DNA from: Thioalkalivibrio sp. ALJ7
GTDB lineage: Bacteria > Pseudomonadota > Gammaproteobacteria > Ectothiorhodospirales > Ectothiorhodospiraceae
Direction of reading: 5' to 3'
Assembly (NCBI RefSeq): GCF_000376865.1
Contig: NZ_AQXQ01000011.1
Span: 310,001-374,000, forward strand
Length of the DNA stretch: 64,000 nucleotides
The first letter of the stretch is position 1. Each line of letters opens with the position of its first letter. Made by a program: the position numbers and the translations under genes. Shown here one piece after another: positions 29,727-38,542 of the stretch. The notes beneath the pieces are model-generated. The model was not told the DNA's origin, did no database searches, and saw only the letters and a program-made list of their open reading frames with translations.

Positions 29727-30553
29727 GGGGAAGACTCCGTGGCGGCCAACCAGGGGGACAGCCAGCCGCGCCAGTCCGCAAGCAATGCCTCGGAACGGGC
29801 GGCGACCGCGGATCGCTTGGCCAGCGAACGGCCGAAGACGGGGCCGCCATTCAGGCAGCACATGGCGCCCCCGGCACGTGCGAGCATTAGGCCGCCGGCC
29901 GCGCTATCCCAGGGCGCCTGGCCTCCGTGCAGGTACAGATCGGCACGGCCGGCGGCCAGCCAGGCCCATTCCAGGGCGCAGGCGCCGAGGTTGCGTTGCG
30001 ATCGGAATGGCGCTGCGGCGGCCAGTTCGCGCGCTAGGGGGGGATTCAGGCGCTTGTAGTCCACCAGGGCGATCGCGCGTCCCAGCTCTGCGGCCGGCGG
30101 ACGTGTGGTCGCGGGCGGGTTGGCGGCGTTCAGCTCCAGCGCGGTGTCTTGTGTGGCGGTGAATAGTTCGTCGCGTACCGGATCGTAGGTGGCCCCGTGG
30201 GTAACCCGGTCCCCCTCGATACGGGCAATGGAAATGGCGAAGAACGGCATGCCCCCGGCGAAGTTGGAAGTGCCGTCCAGCGGGTCGACCAGCCAGAACG
30301 CCGGGGCAGTCTCCAGGACGCGCGCCTGTTCGCCGCGGGCCTGTTCTTCGCTCAGGATGGGTTCGTGCTGCCCATGTCGGGGCAACAACTCGCGCACGCG
30401 AGCATCCACCGCATGGTCGGCTTGAGTGATGACGCTGCCGTCCGCCTTGTAGTCAACGGCGATATCGGCCTCGAAGCGTGGCAGCAATTCGCGCTGGCCG
30501 ATCTCGCGCAGGCCTTGGGCGAGATCGAAGAATGAGGTGGCATTGACTGTCAT
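29723..30553 (-). CDS. Inositol monophosphatase-family protein
   Basis: The product (276 residues from ATG 30553) shows the family metal site: EE at 69-70 (ILSEEQ), DPLDGTSNF at 90-98 and WDSAAGGLML late in the sequence. It differs from the CysQ at 4006 and is nearer to general IMPases such as SuhB. An upstream ATG at 30631 would add 26 residues; neither start has a strong ribosome site. The stop overlaps the start of a sensor cyclase gene. IMPase-like enzymes can also act on adenosine bisphosphates, so a link with nucleotide signalling is possible but unproven. Confidence 0.82.
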   Translation of the reverse strand: MTVNATSFFDLAQGLREIGQRELLPRFEADIAVDYKADGSVITQADHAVDARVRELLPRHGQHEPILSEEQARGEQARVLETAPAFWLVDPLDGTSNFAGGMPFFAISIARIEGDRVTHGATYDPVRDELFTATQDTALELNAANPPATTRPPAAELGRAIALVDYKRLNPPLARELAAAAPFRSQRNLGACALEWAWLAAGRADLYLHGGQAPWDSAAGGLMLARAGGAMCCLNGGPVFGRSLAKRSAVAARSEALLADWRGWLSPWLAATESSP

Positions 30554-30639
30554 GAAGGCCTGGGGCGACGCAGTTGCGGATTGGGTGGGCCGGAGGATGC
30601 CGACAAACTCGGATTCGAATGCGCTTATCATACCGGTCC

Positions 30640-30996
30640 ATGACGGGCTTGATGATAATCCTCTCCCTGGCGCTGGTCGCGTTTTACGTAAACGACACCT
30701 GGCGGGCGAATGAACGGGCCCGGCGGGTCGGGCGTCAGGCCTGCGAGCGGGCGGGTGTGCAGCTGCTGGATGCGACCGTTGTGCGTATCGGGCAGCGGTT
30801 GACCTGGGGTGAGCGCGGCCTGGCCCTGCAGCGGCGTTATCGCTTTGAGTTTTCGGCCGATGGTGCGGGGCGTCATCCGGGCGAGATCTCGCTAGAGGGG
30901 CGGCAGCTGAGGCGAGTCACCCTCGACTGGCCGGATGGCGGGCGCGAGTTCCAGGGACCGGGGGCCGATGACCCGGATGGAGGGCCGTCCCGATGA
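30640..30996 (+). CDS. DUF3301 domain membrane protein
   Basis: This 118-residue protein begins with a transmembrane segment (LMIILSLALVAFYV) followed by a small cytoplasmic domain. The run DTWRANERARRVGRQACERAGVQLLDATV and the later RRYRFEFSADG are typical of DUF3301, a small family found mainly in gammaproteobacteria. No function is known. Its stop overlaps the oxyR start (ATGA), so it is translated together with the peroxide regulator. Confidence 0.8.
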   Translation: MTGLMIILSLALVAFYVNDTWRANERARRVGRQACERAGVQLLDATVVRIGQRLTWGERGLALQRRYRFEFSADGAGRHPGEISLEGRQLRRVTLDWPDGGREFQGPGADDPDGGPSR

Positions 30997-31931
30997 CCCT
31001 GAGTGAGTTGCGCTATGTCGTCGCGGTGGCTAATGCCCGTCACTTCGGCCGAGCGGCAGAGGCTTGTCATGTCAGTCAGCCATCGTTGTCGGTGGCCGTG
31101 CGCAAGTTCGAGGAGGAACTGGGCGTCACTCTGTTCGAGCGTGGCCGCGGCGAGGTCAGTGTGACCCCGGCCGGGGAGCAGATCATTGCCCAGGCGCGGC
31201 GGGTGCTGGCCGAGGTGGAACAGCTGCGCTCGGTCGCCGTCCAGAGTCAGGATCAGCTGGCCGGACCGTTGCGCCTGGGCGCGATCTACACCATCGGTCC
31301 GTATCTGTTACCGGAGCTGATACCGGCGCTGCGCGAGCGCGCCCCCAACATGCCCCTGGTAATCGAAGAAAACTATACCGGGCGTCTGCGCGAACGGCTC
31401 AAGCAGGGCGAGCTGGATGCGATCATAATCTCGCTTCCGTTCGAGGAGCCGGGCGTGGTCACGCTTCCCCTTTACGACGAGCCGTTCATGGCCGTGTTGC
31501 CCGCCGCCCACCCGCTGAAAGACAAGGAACCCCTGCATCTGGAAGATATGGCCGATGCCACGTTGCTGATGTTGGGCGCCGGGCATTGCTTCCGCGACCA
31601 GGTGTTGGAGCGCTGTCCGGATTGCCAGCGGACGGTCACGGCCGATGGAAGCACACCCCGCAATCTGGAGGGGTCCTCACTGGAAACCATCCGCCACATG
31701 GTGGCTTCGGGGATGGGAGTCACCATCCTGCCGTGTACGGCTGTGGGGGCGGATCGCTACGCCCAACGGCTGCTGGCGGTGCGGCGCTTTGAAGATCCGG
31801 CGCCCAGTCGCCGTGTGGCGTTGGCCTGGCGTACGAGCTTTCCGCGTCCCGAGGCGATCGAGGCCTTGCGCCAGGCGGTGCTCTCAACCCCGCTGACTTG
31901 CGTGGACTTTATCCAGCCGGGCGCAACGTAG
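30993..31931 (+). CDS. oxyR: Peroxide-sensing LysR-type regulator OxyR
   Basis: The 312-residue protein has a LysR-type helix-turn-helix (FGRAAEACHVSQPSLSVAVRKFEEELG, residues 18-44) and an effector domain in which the redox cysteines fall at positions 199 and 208 (GHCFRDQVLERC), the same numbers as in E. coli OxyR. This strongly supports a hydrogen peroxide sensor that forms an intramolecular disulfide and activates antioxidant genes. It is convergent with the diguanylate cyclase gene, with 8 bp between the stops. No catalase or ahpC gene is nearby. Confidence 0.94.
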   Translation: MTLSELRYVVAVANARHFGRAAEACHVSQPSLSVAVRKFEEELGVTLFERGRGEVSVTPAGEQIIAQARRVLAEVEQLRSVAVQSQDQLAGPLRLGAIYTIGPYLLPELIPALRERAPNMPLVIEENYTGRLRERLKQGELDAIIISLPFEEPGVVTLPLYDEPFMAVLPAAHPLKDKEPLHLEDMADATLLMLGAGHCFRDQVLERCPDCQRTVTADGSTPRNLEGSSLETIRHMVASGMGVTILPCTAVGADRYAQRLLAVRRFEDPAPSRRVALAWRTSFPRPEAIEALRQAVLSTPLTCVDFIQPGAT

Positions 31932-31939
31932 AGCGATTT

Positions 31940-32902
31940 CTAGCCGTTGCCGGCCAGGACGCGGTTGCGGCCGGCGCTTTTGGCGGCGTACAGGGCCTCG
32001 TCGGCCGTCTGGTAGGCCGCCTGCAGGGTCGAGGTCCGGCCAATGGTGGCGACCCCCACGCTGGCGGTGACCTTGACCAGGCCGTCGCTCTCCAGGCCGG
32101 ACGTATCGCCTGCCGTGGCGCGGGTGCGTAGTGCGGCGATCGCCAGGCGGATGCGCTCGGCGCATTCCATCGCACTGCTGAGGTCGGCGCCGGGCAGGAT
32201 CGCCAGGAACTCCTCCCCGCCCATGCGCACGCAGAGGTCGGATTCCCGGGTGGTGTTGATCAGGGTCTGGGCCACGAGGCGCAGCAGTTCGTCGCCCACG
32301 GTATGTCCGTATTCGTCGTTGATCTGCTTGAAGTGGTCCAGATCGATCGCCAGCACCGACATCGGGCGATCCTGGCGGCGGCAATCCGCCAGCCACTGCG
32401 CGCCCTGCTTCTCGAAGGCCCGGCGATTGCCCAGCCCGGTCAGCTCGTCGGTCTCCAGGCTCGTGCTCAGGCGCTGGAAGCGCAGGGCATTGGCCAGTGC
32501 CGGTGCGGCCAGCCCCAGCAGGGCCTCGATCTTCTCCTGCTCGGCGTCGCTGAAGCGGCGGCCGCGCATCAGGATCAACGATCCCATGGCCTCGCCGTTA
32601 AAGCTCATGCCGTACTCGATGCGGTGACGGTCTTCGTCGCCGCCGGACCAGGTCTCGTCGCTTTCCTGCAGGATGAAGAACCAGCCGCTGTGCTGGATCT
32701 GCGAATGCAGATGCTCATGCAGGCGGGCCAATACCGTGCCCAGCTCCAGGCTGGAGGACAGGGACTGAACAAACTCCAGGGCGTCAAAGGGGGTTCCGGA
32801 GTCACCACTGGTCTTGCCCTTGCCGGATACCAGTCGAAGATTTTGGGCATTCCCGTCACGGTTCATGGCCGTCTCGCTTGCAAAGATCGTTGGGTCCTGC
32901 AT
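31940..32902 (-). CDS. Diguanylate cyclase (GGDEF)
   Basis: The 320-residue protein has a GAF-like N-terminal region (about residues 40-145, not confidently classified) and a GGDEF domain with DELTGLGNRRAFE, IDLDHFKQINDEYGH and the signature GGEEF at 228-232. The inhibitory I-site RESD at 219-222 is correctly placed five residues before it, so cyclic di-GMP feedback inhibition is expected. It makes cyclic di-GMP from GTP. ATG 32902 is used; ATG 32866 (MNRDGNAQ) is possible. The upstream region is AT-rich, likely holding the promoter. Confidence 0.9.
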   Translation of the reverse strand: MQDPTIFASETAMNRDGNAQNLRLVSGKGKTSGDSGTPFDALEFVQSLSSSLELGTVLARLHEHLHSQIQHSGWFFILQESDETWSGGDEDRHRIEYGMSFNGEAMGSLILMRGRRFSDAEQEKIEALLGLAAPALANALRFQRLSTSLETDELTGLGNRRAFEKQGAQWLADCRRQDRPMSVLAIDLDHFKQINDEYGHTVGDELLRLVAQTLINTTRESDLCVRMGGEEFLAILPGADLSSAMECAERIRLAIAALRTRATAGDTSGLESDGLVKVTASVGVATIGRTSTLQAAYQTADEALYAAKSAGRNRVLAGNG

Positions 32903-33074
32903 CAAGCGATAAACGTGCCAATCGTAAAAAATGATTTAAAAACAATATAGTTGGGCTATTTCTCTGGATCGATGCGCCGGAAAAACGGCGGGATTTCGCC
33001 ACAGGCGGCAGAGTCTGGCCACCGGTTGCGGCAAGGGGTGGCATATTTTTGACGCCCTGGGTGTGTCGGGACCC

Positions 33075-33101
33075 GCGTGCACATTGATCGGTGTCTCCCT
33101 A
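33075..33101. repeat. Solitary end of the palindromic element family
   Basis: GCGTGCACATTGATCGGTGTCTCCCTA closely matches the right terminal repeat of the copy at 8689-8960 (GTGCATTGATCAGTGTCTCCCTG). No matching left end exists nearby. It ends 11 bases before the ABC-F start codon, so it probably supplies part of that gene's leader. Confidence 0.7.
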
Positions 33102-33112
33102 CACTGCGCCGC

Positions 33113-35038
33113 ATGATTCGGATGCAAGATATCGAGCTGCGCCGCGGCCGCCGGGTGCTGTTGCAGCACGCCAGCCTGACCGTGCATGCCGGTTGGAGGG
33201 TAGGTCTGACAGGGGCCAACGGCTCCGGCAAGTCCAGCCTGCTGGCGGCCTTGCAGGGTGAGCTGAGCCTGGACGCCGGCACCATCGACCAGCCTGCGAA
33301 CTGGGTGGTCGCGCATCTCCCCCAGGAGGTTCCGGGCAGCGACCGCAGCGCGGTGGACTACGTGCTGGACGGCGATGCCGAGTTGCGTGATTTGCAGACG
33401 CGGCTGGAACAGGTCTCGGACGGAGCGGAGCAGGCCCGACTCTACGCGGCGCTGGAGGCAATCGACGGCTGGACGGCCCATGCGCGCGCACGGCGGCTGT
33501 TAGCGGGTCTCGGCTTTGCGACGGCGGATGCCGCCCGGCCGATGCGGGACTTCTCCGGTGGCTGGCGGATGCGCCTGGGCCTGGCCCGCACACTGATGAC
33601 GCGCTCCGATCTGCTGCTACTGGACGAGCCCACCAACCACCTGGATGTGGAGACTATCCTGTGGCTGGAAGGCTGGCTGGCGCGGTACCCCGGAACGGTC
33701 ATCGTGATCGCGCATGACCGGCGTTTTCTCGATTCGGTGTGTACCCACATCGCCCATATCGAGCGCGGCGGTATCGAGCTGTATGCCGGCAGCTATACCC
33801 ATGCCGAGGCCAAGCGCGCCGAGGCGATCGCTCAGAGCGAGGCCGCGGCTGCCAAGGTGGCGGCCGAACGCGCGCACCTGGAAGACTTCGTGCGCCGCTT
33901 TCGCGCCAAGGCCAGCAAGGCGCGCCAGGCTCAGAGTCGCTTGAAACGCCTGGAGCGGATGGACGAAGTCGCGGTGATCCGGGCGGCGCGGCCGATCCAC
34001 CTGGAGATCCCGACCCCGGAGCGTCTGCCGGATCCCCTGCTGGCCCTGGACCATGCCGAGGTCCGGTCGGGAGAACGCGTGCGCCTGCATGCGACGAGTT
34101 TACGTCTACGGCCGGAGGATCGAATCGGTGTTCTGGGGGCCAATGGTGCCGGAAAATCGACACTTTTGACGCTGCTGGCCGGCGAACTCGAACCGGCTGC
34201 GGGTGAGCGCCGGGTCGAGCCCAACCTGAAAGTCGGTTACTTCGCCCAGCATCAAAGTGAGCAGCTGGATCTGGGGGCGTCGCCGTTGGTACACCTGCAA
34301 CGCCAGGACCCGCGGGCCGAAGAGCAGCGGCTGCGCAATTTCCTGGGCGGAATGGGGTTCCCCGGCGAGAAGGCGGATGCGCCGGTCGGGCAATGCTCGG
34401 GGGGCGAACGGGTGCGGTTGGTGCTGGCCTTGTTGATCTGGCAGGCCCCGTCGTTGCTGTTGCTGGACGAACCCACCAACCATCTGGACCTCGATATGCG
34501 CGAGGCCCTGGCCGAGGCCCTGGAGAACTATGCCGGAGGGCTGGTGGTGGTCGCGCATGATCGCGAACTCCTGGCGCGGGTCTGCGACCGTTTCTGGAAG
34601 GTCGAGGATGGCGTGCTCAGCGAGTTCGATGGTGACCTGGACGATTACGCCCGCGAGTTGCAGGCGCGCCAACGCGATGCCACGGAGGCCCCTCAGGGGG
34701 CGGCGTCCCAATCCACCACGGGAATCGCCGATGGACAGACCCCGGTAATGTCCCAGAAGGAGCGCCGGCAGCAGGCCGCGCAGGCGCGCGCGGCCCTCAA
34801 GCCGCTGCAAAAGCGCGCGGACCAGGCGGAGCGGGAATGTACTCAGGCCCAGGAACGCCTGCAGGCACTGGAGACCGAGCTGGCCGATCCCGCCCTGTAC
34901 GCGGCGGACAACAGCGACCGCCTGGCGGAACTGACCCGCGAACAGGGCGAATTGCGTAGCCGCCTGGAGACGCTGGAGGGCCAGTGGATGGAGGCCCTGG
35001 AAGCGTTGGAGGCAGCCCGGGGAGAGACTGCGGAATAA
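33113..35038 (+). CDS. yheS: ABC-F ATPase, YheS type
   Basis: The 641-residue soluble protein contains two ABC ATPase domains without membrane segments. Walker A motifs are GANGSGKSS (about residue 34) and GANGAGKST (about residue 340); signatures FSGGWRMRL and CSGGERVRL and two LLLDEPTNHLD Walker B motifs follow. The linker between domains and a C-terminal charged coiled coil (KPLQKRADQAERECTQAQERL) are as in YheS/Uup. ABC-F proteins act on ribosomes during stalled translation. ATG 33113 (MIRMQDIELRRG) matches family starts. Confidence 0.93.
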   Translation: MIRMQDIELRRGRRVLLQHASLTVHAGWRVGLTGANGSGKSSLLAALQGELSLDAGTIDQPANWVVAHLPQEVPGSDRSAVDYVLDGDAELRDLQTRLEQVSDGAEQARLYAALEAIDGWTAHARARRLLAGLGFATADAARPMRDFSGGWRMRLGLARTLMTRSDLLLLDEPTNHLDVETILWLEGWLARYPGTVIVIAHDRRFLDSVCTHIAHIERGGIELYAGSYTHAEAKRAEAIAQSEAAAAKVAAERAHLEDFVRRFRAKASKARQAQSRLKRLERMDEVAVIRAARPIHLEIPTPERLPDPLLALDHAEVRSGERVRLHATSLRLRPEDRIGVLGANGAGKSTLLTLLAGELEPAAGERRVEPNLKVGYFAQHQSEQLDLGASPLVHLQRQDPRAEEQRLRNFLGGMGFPGEKADAPVGQCSGGERVRLVLALLIWQAPSLLLLDEPTNHLDLDMREALAEALENYAGGLVVVAHDRELLARVCDRFWKVEDGVLSEFDGDLDDYARELQARQRDATEAPQGAASQSTTGIADGQTPVMSQKERRQQAAQARAALKPLQKRADQAERECTQAQERLQALETELADPALYAADNSDRLAELTREQGELRSRLETLEGQWMEALEALEAARGETAE

Positions 35039-35124
35039 GTCTCATCGCAAAAACCGAGCCTTGAACTCGGGTATTGCGGGGTCTATACAAGAGGGTGAAT
35101 GCACCGGAACGAGGAGTGATTCGT

Positions 35125-35421
35125 ATGAATCCACAGGAACTGAATCGTCGCTGTGTCGAGCTCTTTCACCACCCGGATGCGAAGCTGCATTGCTGGCACC
35201 CGCGTATGTTCTGGGAGACCCACATGCTGGAGAACCCGAAACCCGAGGACCTTCAGGAGCCCAAGGTCGATCTGCGCGAGCTTGAAGTGATGCTGGCGGA
35301 AGCGGCGCACGAACCTTCGCAATGTGCCGAGGAGCTGGAGCGGGAGGAGCCCGGCCGTGCCACCTTGATCCGGCACATGATCGAACGTGGCGAGATGCCG
35401 CTGCTGCATCGCCCGCACTGA
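35125..35421 (+). CDS. Hypothetical small His/Cys-containing protein
   Basis: This 98-residue protein is preceded by a good GAGGAG site 8 bases before the ATG. It has a His-, Cys- and Trp-rich first half (RRCVELFHHPDAKLHCWHP) and an acidic second half, ending LLHRPH. The spacing of Cys and His suggests possible metal binding, but no known family was recognised. It is followed by two hairpins, the second a strong terminator, so it is probably expressed as its own unit. Confidence 0.65.
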   Translation: MNPQELNRRCVELFHHPDAKLHCWHPRMFWETHMLENPKPEDLQEPKVDLRELEVMLAEAAHEPSQCAEELEREEPGRATLIRHMIERGEMPLLHRPH

Positions 35422-35452
35422 CACCTGCTACAGGATCGATGGGGCCCCCAAC

Positions 35453-35486
35453 GGGACCCGTGACCCCTTATTCAGGGTCCCTTCTT
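35453..35486 (+). terminator. Weak upstream hairpin
   Basis: GGGACCC at 35453-35459 pairs with GGGTCCC at 35475-35481 across a 15-base loop and is followed by TTCTT. It precedes a much stronger terminator and may act as a backup. Confidence 0.45.
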
Positions 35487-35520
35487 GGCCCCGGCGGTTA
35501 AGTCCGCCGGGGCCTTTTTA
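35487..35520 (+). terminator. Strong Rho-independent terminator
   Basis: A perfect 11-bp stem (GGCCCCGGCGG with CCGCCGGGGCC, loop TTAAGT) is followed by TTTTTA. It terminates the small-protein gene ending at 35421. Confidence 0.92.
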
Positions 35521-35611
35521 CGCGCGGGTGTGAGTCATTCTGCGGGTACGCTTGCTGGCGTAAAACGCTCTTGCCTTTTCTCCCCGCCTCTGTGGTACCC
35601 CTTGATCAAAC

Positions 35612-35930
35612 TTAAGGAGACGCTGATTGAATCGCACGTCCGCGTTGGTGCCCCCTGTTTTCCGAGACCAGGCGCGTCGTGCAGCGGGTAGTGGTTCTAC
35701 CCGCCCGTTTCTGATGGGTTCGGGGGCGCAACGCAGGATCGGGGTACAGGGGGCACCAACCCGACAAGTGATTGAAAGAGCGGGCCCGGCCGCCCGTTGT
35801 TGATCAAGACGGGCGCGGGAACGGCATTGCGATTCCCTTGTGCAGAATGACTGCACGGCAGTCACCGCGCCTTGTTCGCACGCAAAAGCGACTCGAGCGC
35901 GGACGTGCGATTCAATCAGCGTCTCCTTAA
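35612..35930. repeat. Palindromic element copy 2, with perfect 33-bp terminal inverted repeats
   Basis: The ends TTAAGGAGACGCTGATTGAA... and ...TTCAATCAGCGTCTCCTTAA are exact reverse complements over about 33 bases, ending at CGTCCGCG / CGCGGACG. A second nested stem pairs TTGGTGCCCCCTG with CAGGGGGCACCAA. Internal words GCAGCGGGTAGTGGTTCTACC, GCAACGCAGGATCGG and GCAAAAGCGACTCGAGCGCG recur in the copy at 61216. It lies in the opposite orientation to copy 1. The region to 36002 has no convincing gene. Confidence 0.93.
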
Positions 35931-36002
35931 CCCTTCCATCCAGACCCTTCGCGATCTTCCCGTCTTCCTGTGAACCGAGCTAGACCTGGCCCTTCAGCGG
36001 GC

Positions 36003-36410
36003 TTACTGGCGGATGAAGTCCGAGAAGTACAACGCGGCGATTCGGGGTGAACCCGTGATCTCTTCCAGTAGCGCGTTCAGCTCGTCCGTCGCCTCGTTGC
36101 GCAGGTCCTCGCGGGCGCCGCTTCCGGTCAGGCTCTCCGGGCTGCGACCACCGAGGATTCGGATCAGCCGGTCGCGTACCGCCGGGATGTGTTCGCGGAT
36201 CTGGCGGGCATCTTCCAGGTTGTTACCCTCCAGCTGGATCGAGGCCTGCAGGTAACGCCCCCGATCAGAGGCCTCCATGTTCACGACCACCGGCTCCAGC
36301 GTCACGTAATGGCTATCCAGGTCATCCACGGCGGTGGCCAGCGGTGCGGCCAGCAGCAGGATGAGGCCCAGCAGGGCTGTGGGCAGGGCGAAAAAGGTGG
36401 GGCGGATCAT
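36003..36410 (-). CDS. FliL-like periplasmic protein
   Basis: The 135-residue product has a signal-like hydrophobic start (LLGLILLLAAPLATAVDD) and then the FliL pattern: YVTLEPVVVNM, RYLQASIQLEG, IREHIPAVRDRLI. FliL stabilises the flagellar motor stator, but standalone FliL-like proteins away from flagellar operons also exist, and no flagellar genes are seen here. Because the hydrophobic segment starts at residue 5 and ends with a potential cleavage site, it could be secreted or anchored. Its start overlaps the MtfA-like gene by 4 bp. Confidence 0.75.
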   Translation of the reverse strand: MIRPTFFALPTALLGLILLLAAPLATAVDDLDSHYVTLEPVVVNMEASDRGRYLQASIQLEGNNLEDARQIREHIPAVRDRLIRILGGRSPESLTGSGAREDLRNEATDELNALLEEITGSPRIAALYFSDFIRQ

Positions 36411-37243
36411 GGGGCGTTCTCCACTGCGGTCTGCGTGCTGGAGGCGATCAGCGTTCCGCGTCGATGGGGTTCCTGGCCAAAGTATGCCACCAGGTGTTCG
36501 TAAATCTCCGGCATCGCTTCGCGCAGGCGGCCGGGTTCGAAGAAGAATGATTCTACCGCGACCGCCAGGAACTCTTCCGGCGCGGTGGCCGCGTAGGGAT
36601 CCAGCGGCAGTTCGGATTCCGGTACCTGACCCGATTCCACAGCGGCGACAAAGCCGTCGAAGGCGCGCGAGAAGTCCTTGGTCCAGGCCTCGGGGGAATG
36701 CCCGCGAGGCAACGGTGGAAAGCCGTTGACCTCCCCGTTGCCTGCGTCCAGCACGTGGGTCATCTCGTGGACCACCACGGCCGCATCGCGCTCGACATCG
36801 TTCCAGGATAGGATTACCGGGCCGCGCTCCCAGGCCTCGCCAGACTGGGGAATGGCCCCCTGATGCACGATGCCGGCTTCGTCGACCCACTCGTGTTCCG
36901 GTACGAAGGTGTCCGGGTAGAGGATCAGGGTTCGCCAATCGCGATAGGGTTCAAGCCCGAGCTCAAGTACGGGCAGCGCCGCGTAGGCCGCGATCACCTG
37001 GCACTGCCACGGCTCGGGTTCTGCGGCGATCCCGATGAATTCCTTCTGCGCCAGGATCTGCCCGATCAGTTCGCGCAGCCGGGAGCGTTCCTCCGGTGTG
37101 AGGCGGGCGACGAACGGCACCCGCCGGCGCAGGGCCTCCCACTCGTCGTTGTCGAGGGCGATCGCCTCCGGTTCCAGTCCGGCGAACGGCCCGAGCAGGC
37201 GGCGGAACAGGCCGCGCAGCGGGAATTGCGGTGTCGAGTTCAT
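36407..37243 (-). CDS. MtfA-like zinc peptidase
   Basis: This 278-residue cytosolic protein carries the metallopeptidase motif HEMTHVLD (HExxH at 159-163) and downstream EEFLAVAVESFFFEP, which supplies the third zinc ligand in the MtfA family. MtfA in E. coli binds the glucose repressor Mlc and has aminopeptidase activity. Size and sequence order (YAALPVLELGLEPYRDWRTLILYP before the active site) agree with the family. It is translationally coupled to the FliL-like gene. Confidence 0.9.
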   Translation of the reverse strand: MNSTPQFPLRGLFRRLLGPFAGLEPEAIALDNDEWEALRRRVPFVARLTPEERSRLRELIGQILAQKEFIGIAAEPEPWQCQVIAAYAALPVLELGLEPYRDWRTLILYPDTFVPEHEWVDEAGIVHQGAIPQSGEAWERGPVILSWNDVERDAAVVVHEMTHVLDAGNGEVNGFPPLPRGHSPEAWTKDFSRAFDGFVAAVESGQVPESELPLDPYAATAPEEFLAVAVESFFFEPGRLREAMPEIYEHLVAYFGQEPHRRGTLIASSTQTAVENAP

Positions 37244-37367
37244 CGCCCGATCGTCGCATGTTTGGAGGCTCCGCGTCCGCCCGCGGCAGCCGCTTGCCGC
37301 TGGCGGCTAAGATTTGCCGCCGACCAGCCGTTACCCCCTCCAGTAGCCGTCCTGACGGGGAACCTCC

Positions 37368-38456
37368 ATGCACATTACCGATTACTCCATGCAGCTTTCG
37401 AGCCAGCGCCTGTCGCTGGAGGCCACCCGGCGCGAGGCGCGCCTGACGGTGAGCCAAGGGGGCGGGGCCGCGCCCCCGGCGGAGCCCCGCCAGGGCGCCG
37501 GGGCGCCCGGGATTGTGGGCCCAGGACGGGACGAACGGCCGGACCCGGCCTCCGTTGCGGCCATGCGCGCCCCCTTCGTGGCCGTGGCCCCGGCGGACAG
37601 CGAGATGACCTCGGTGGATCAGCTGCGGACCGAACTGCTCCGGCTGATCCTGGAACGTTTTACCGGTCGCGAGATCCGCGTCGTGGACCCGGCGGACCTC
37701 CGGCCTGAGGCAAAAGCGGGTGCGAACCCGCCGGAATTTCTCGAACCGCCCGTAGCAAGGGGCCTGGACGCCCCGCGGGCAGGTGGCGGCCTCGCTGTGG
37801 CCTGGTCGGTGGAGCAGACCCGGGTGGAGATCGAGCGCACGGCCTTCCAGGCCCAGGGGCGGGTGCAGACGGCCGACGGCAAGACCATCGAGATCGACAT
37901 TGCCCTGACCATGAGCCGCGAATTCGTCGAGCGCACTCGCATTCAGGGCGGTGTCGATGGCGAGCTGCACGACCCGTTGGTGATCAATTTCGATGCCCCG
38001 GCTGCGGCCCTGACCGACACCCGTTTCGAGTTCGATCTGGACGCCGATGGTTCGCCGCAGCAAGTGGCATTCCTCCAGCCCGGTAGCGGTTTTCTGGCCA
38101 TCGACCGCTCGGGCAGCGGGCAGGTCGATGACGGCTCCGAGCTGTTCGGACCGCTGACCGGTGACGGTTTCGCCGAGCTGCGCCGCTTCGATCATGACGG
38201 CAACGGCTGGATCGATGCGGCGGACCCGGTCTATGACCGCCTGCGCGTATGGACCCGCGACGCCCAGGGCCGCGACCAGCTGTTGGCATTGGGCGAGGTG
38301 GGGGTGGGGGCGATCTACCTGGGGCATGTCAGCACCCCCTTTGACCTGCGCCATGGCGGCGACAACAGCCTGCTGGGCCAGGTGCAGGCGACCAGCGTCT
38401 GGGTCGGCGAGGATGGACGTAGCGGCAGCGTGCAGCAGATCGACCTGACCGCCTGA
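37368..38456 (+). CDS. EF-hand/VCBS-like hypothetical protein
   Basis: The 362-residue product has no signal peptide. The first 130 residues are proline- and alanine-rich and low in complexity. The C-terminal part contains two calcium-loop-like stretches, DRSGSGQVDDGSELFG and DHDGNGWIDAADPVYD, close together. Such Asp-rich loops with the ELFGPLTGDGFAEL context are common in proteins labelled VCBS repeat-containing. Function is unknown; calcium binding is likely. Confidence 0.72.
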   Translation: MHITDYSMQLSSQRLSLEATRREARLTVSQGGGAAPPAEPRQGAGAPGIVGPGRDERPDPASVAAMRAPFVAVAPADSEMTSVDQLRTELLRLILERFTGREIRVVDPADLRPEAKAGANPPEFLEPPVARGLDAPRAGGGLAVAWSVEQTRVEIERTAFQAQGRVQTADGKTIEIDIALTMSREFVERTRIQGGVDGELHDPLVINFDAPAAALTDTRFEFDLDADGSPQQVAFLQPGSGFLAIDRSGSGQVDDGSELFGPLTGDGFAELRRFDHDGNGWIDAADPVYDRLRVWTRDAQGRDQLLALGEVGVGAIYLGHVSTPFDLRHGGDNSLLGQVQATSVWVGEDGRSGSVQQIDLTA

Positions 38457-38542
38457 CACCGGCCCGTGGGCGCCTTTGTGCGCCGAAGGTCATACAACGG
38501 CTACCCTGTGTATTCGCCCACTCCCCGCGAGCAATCCGACGG

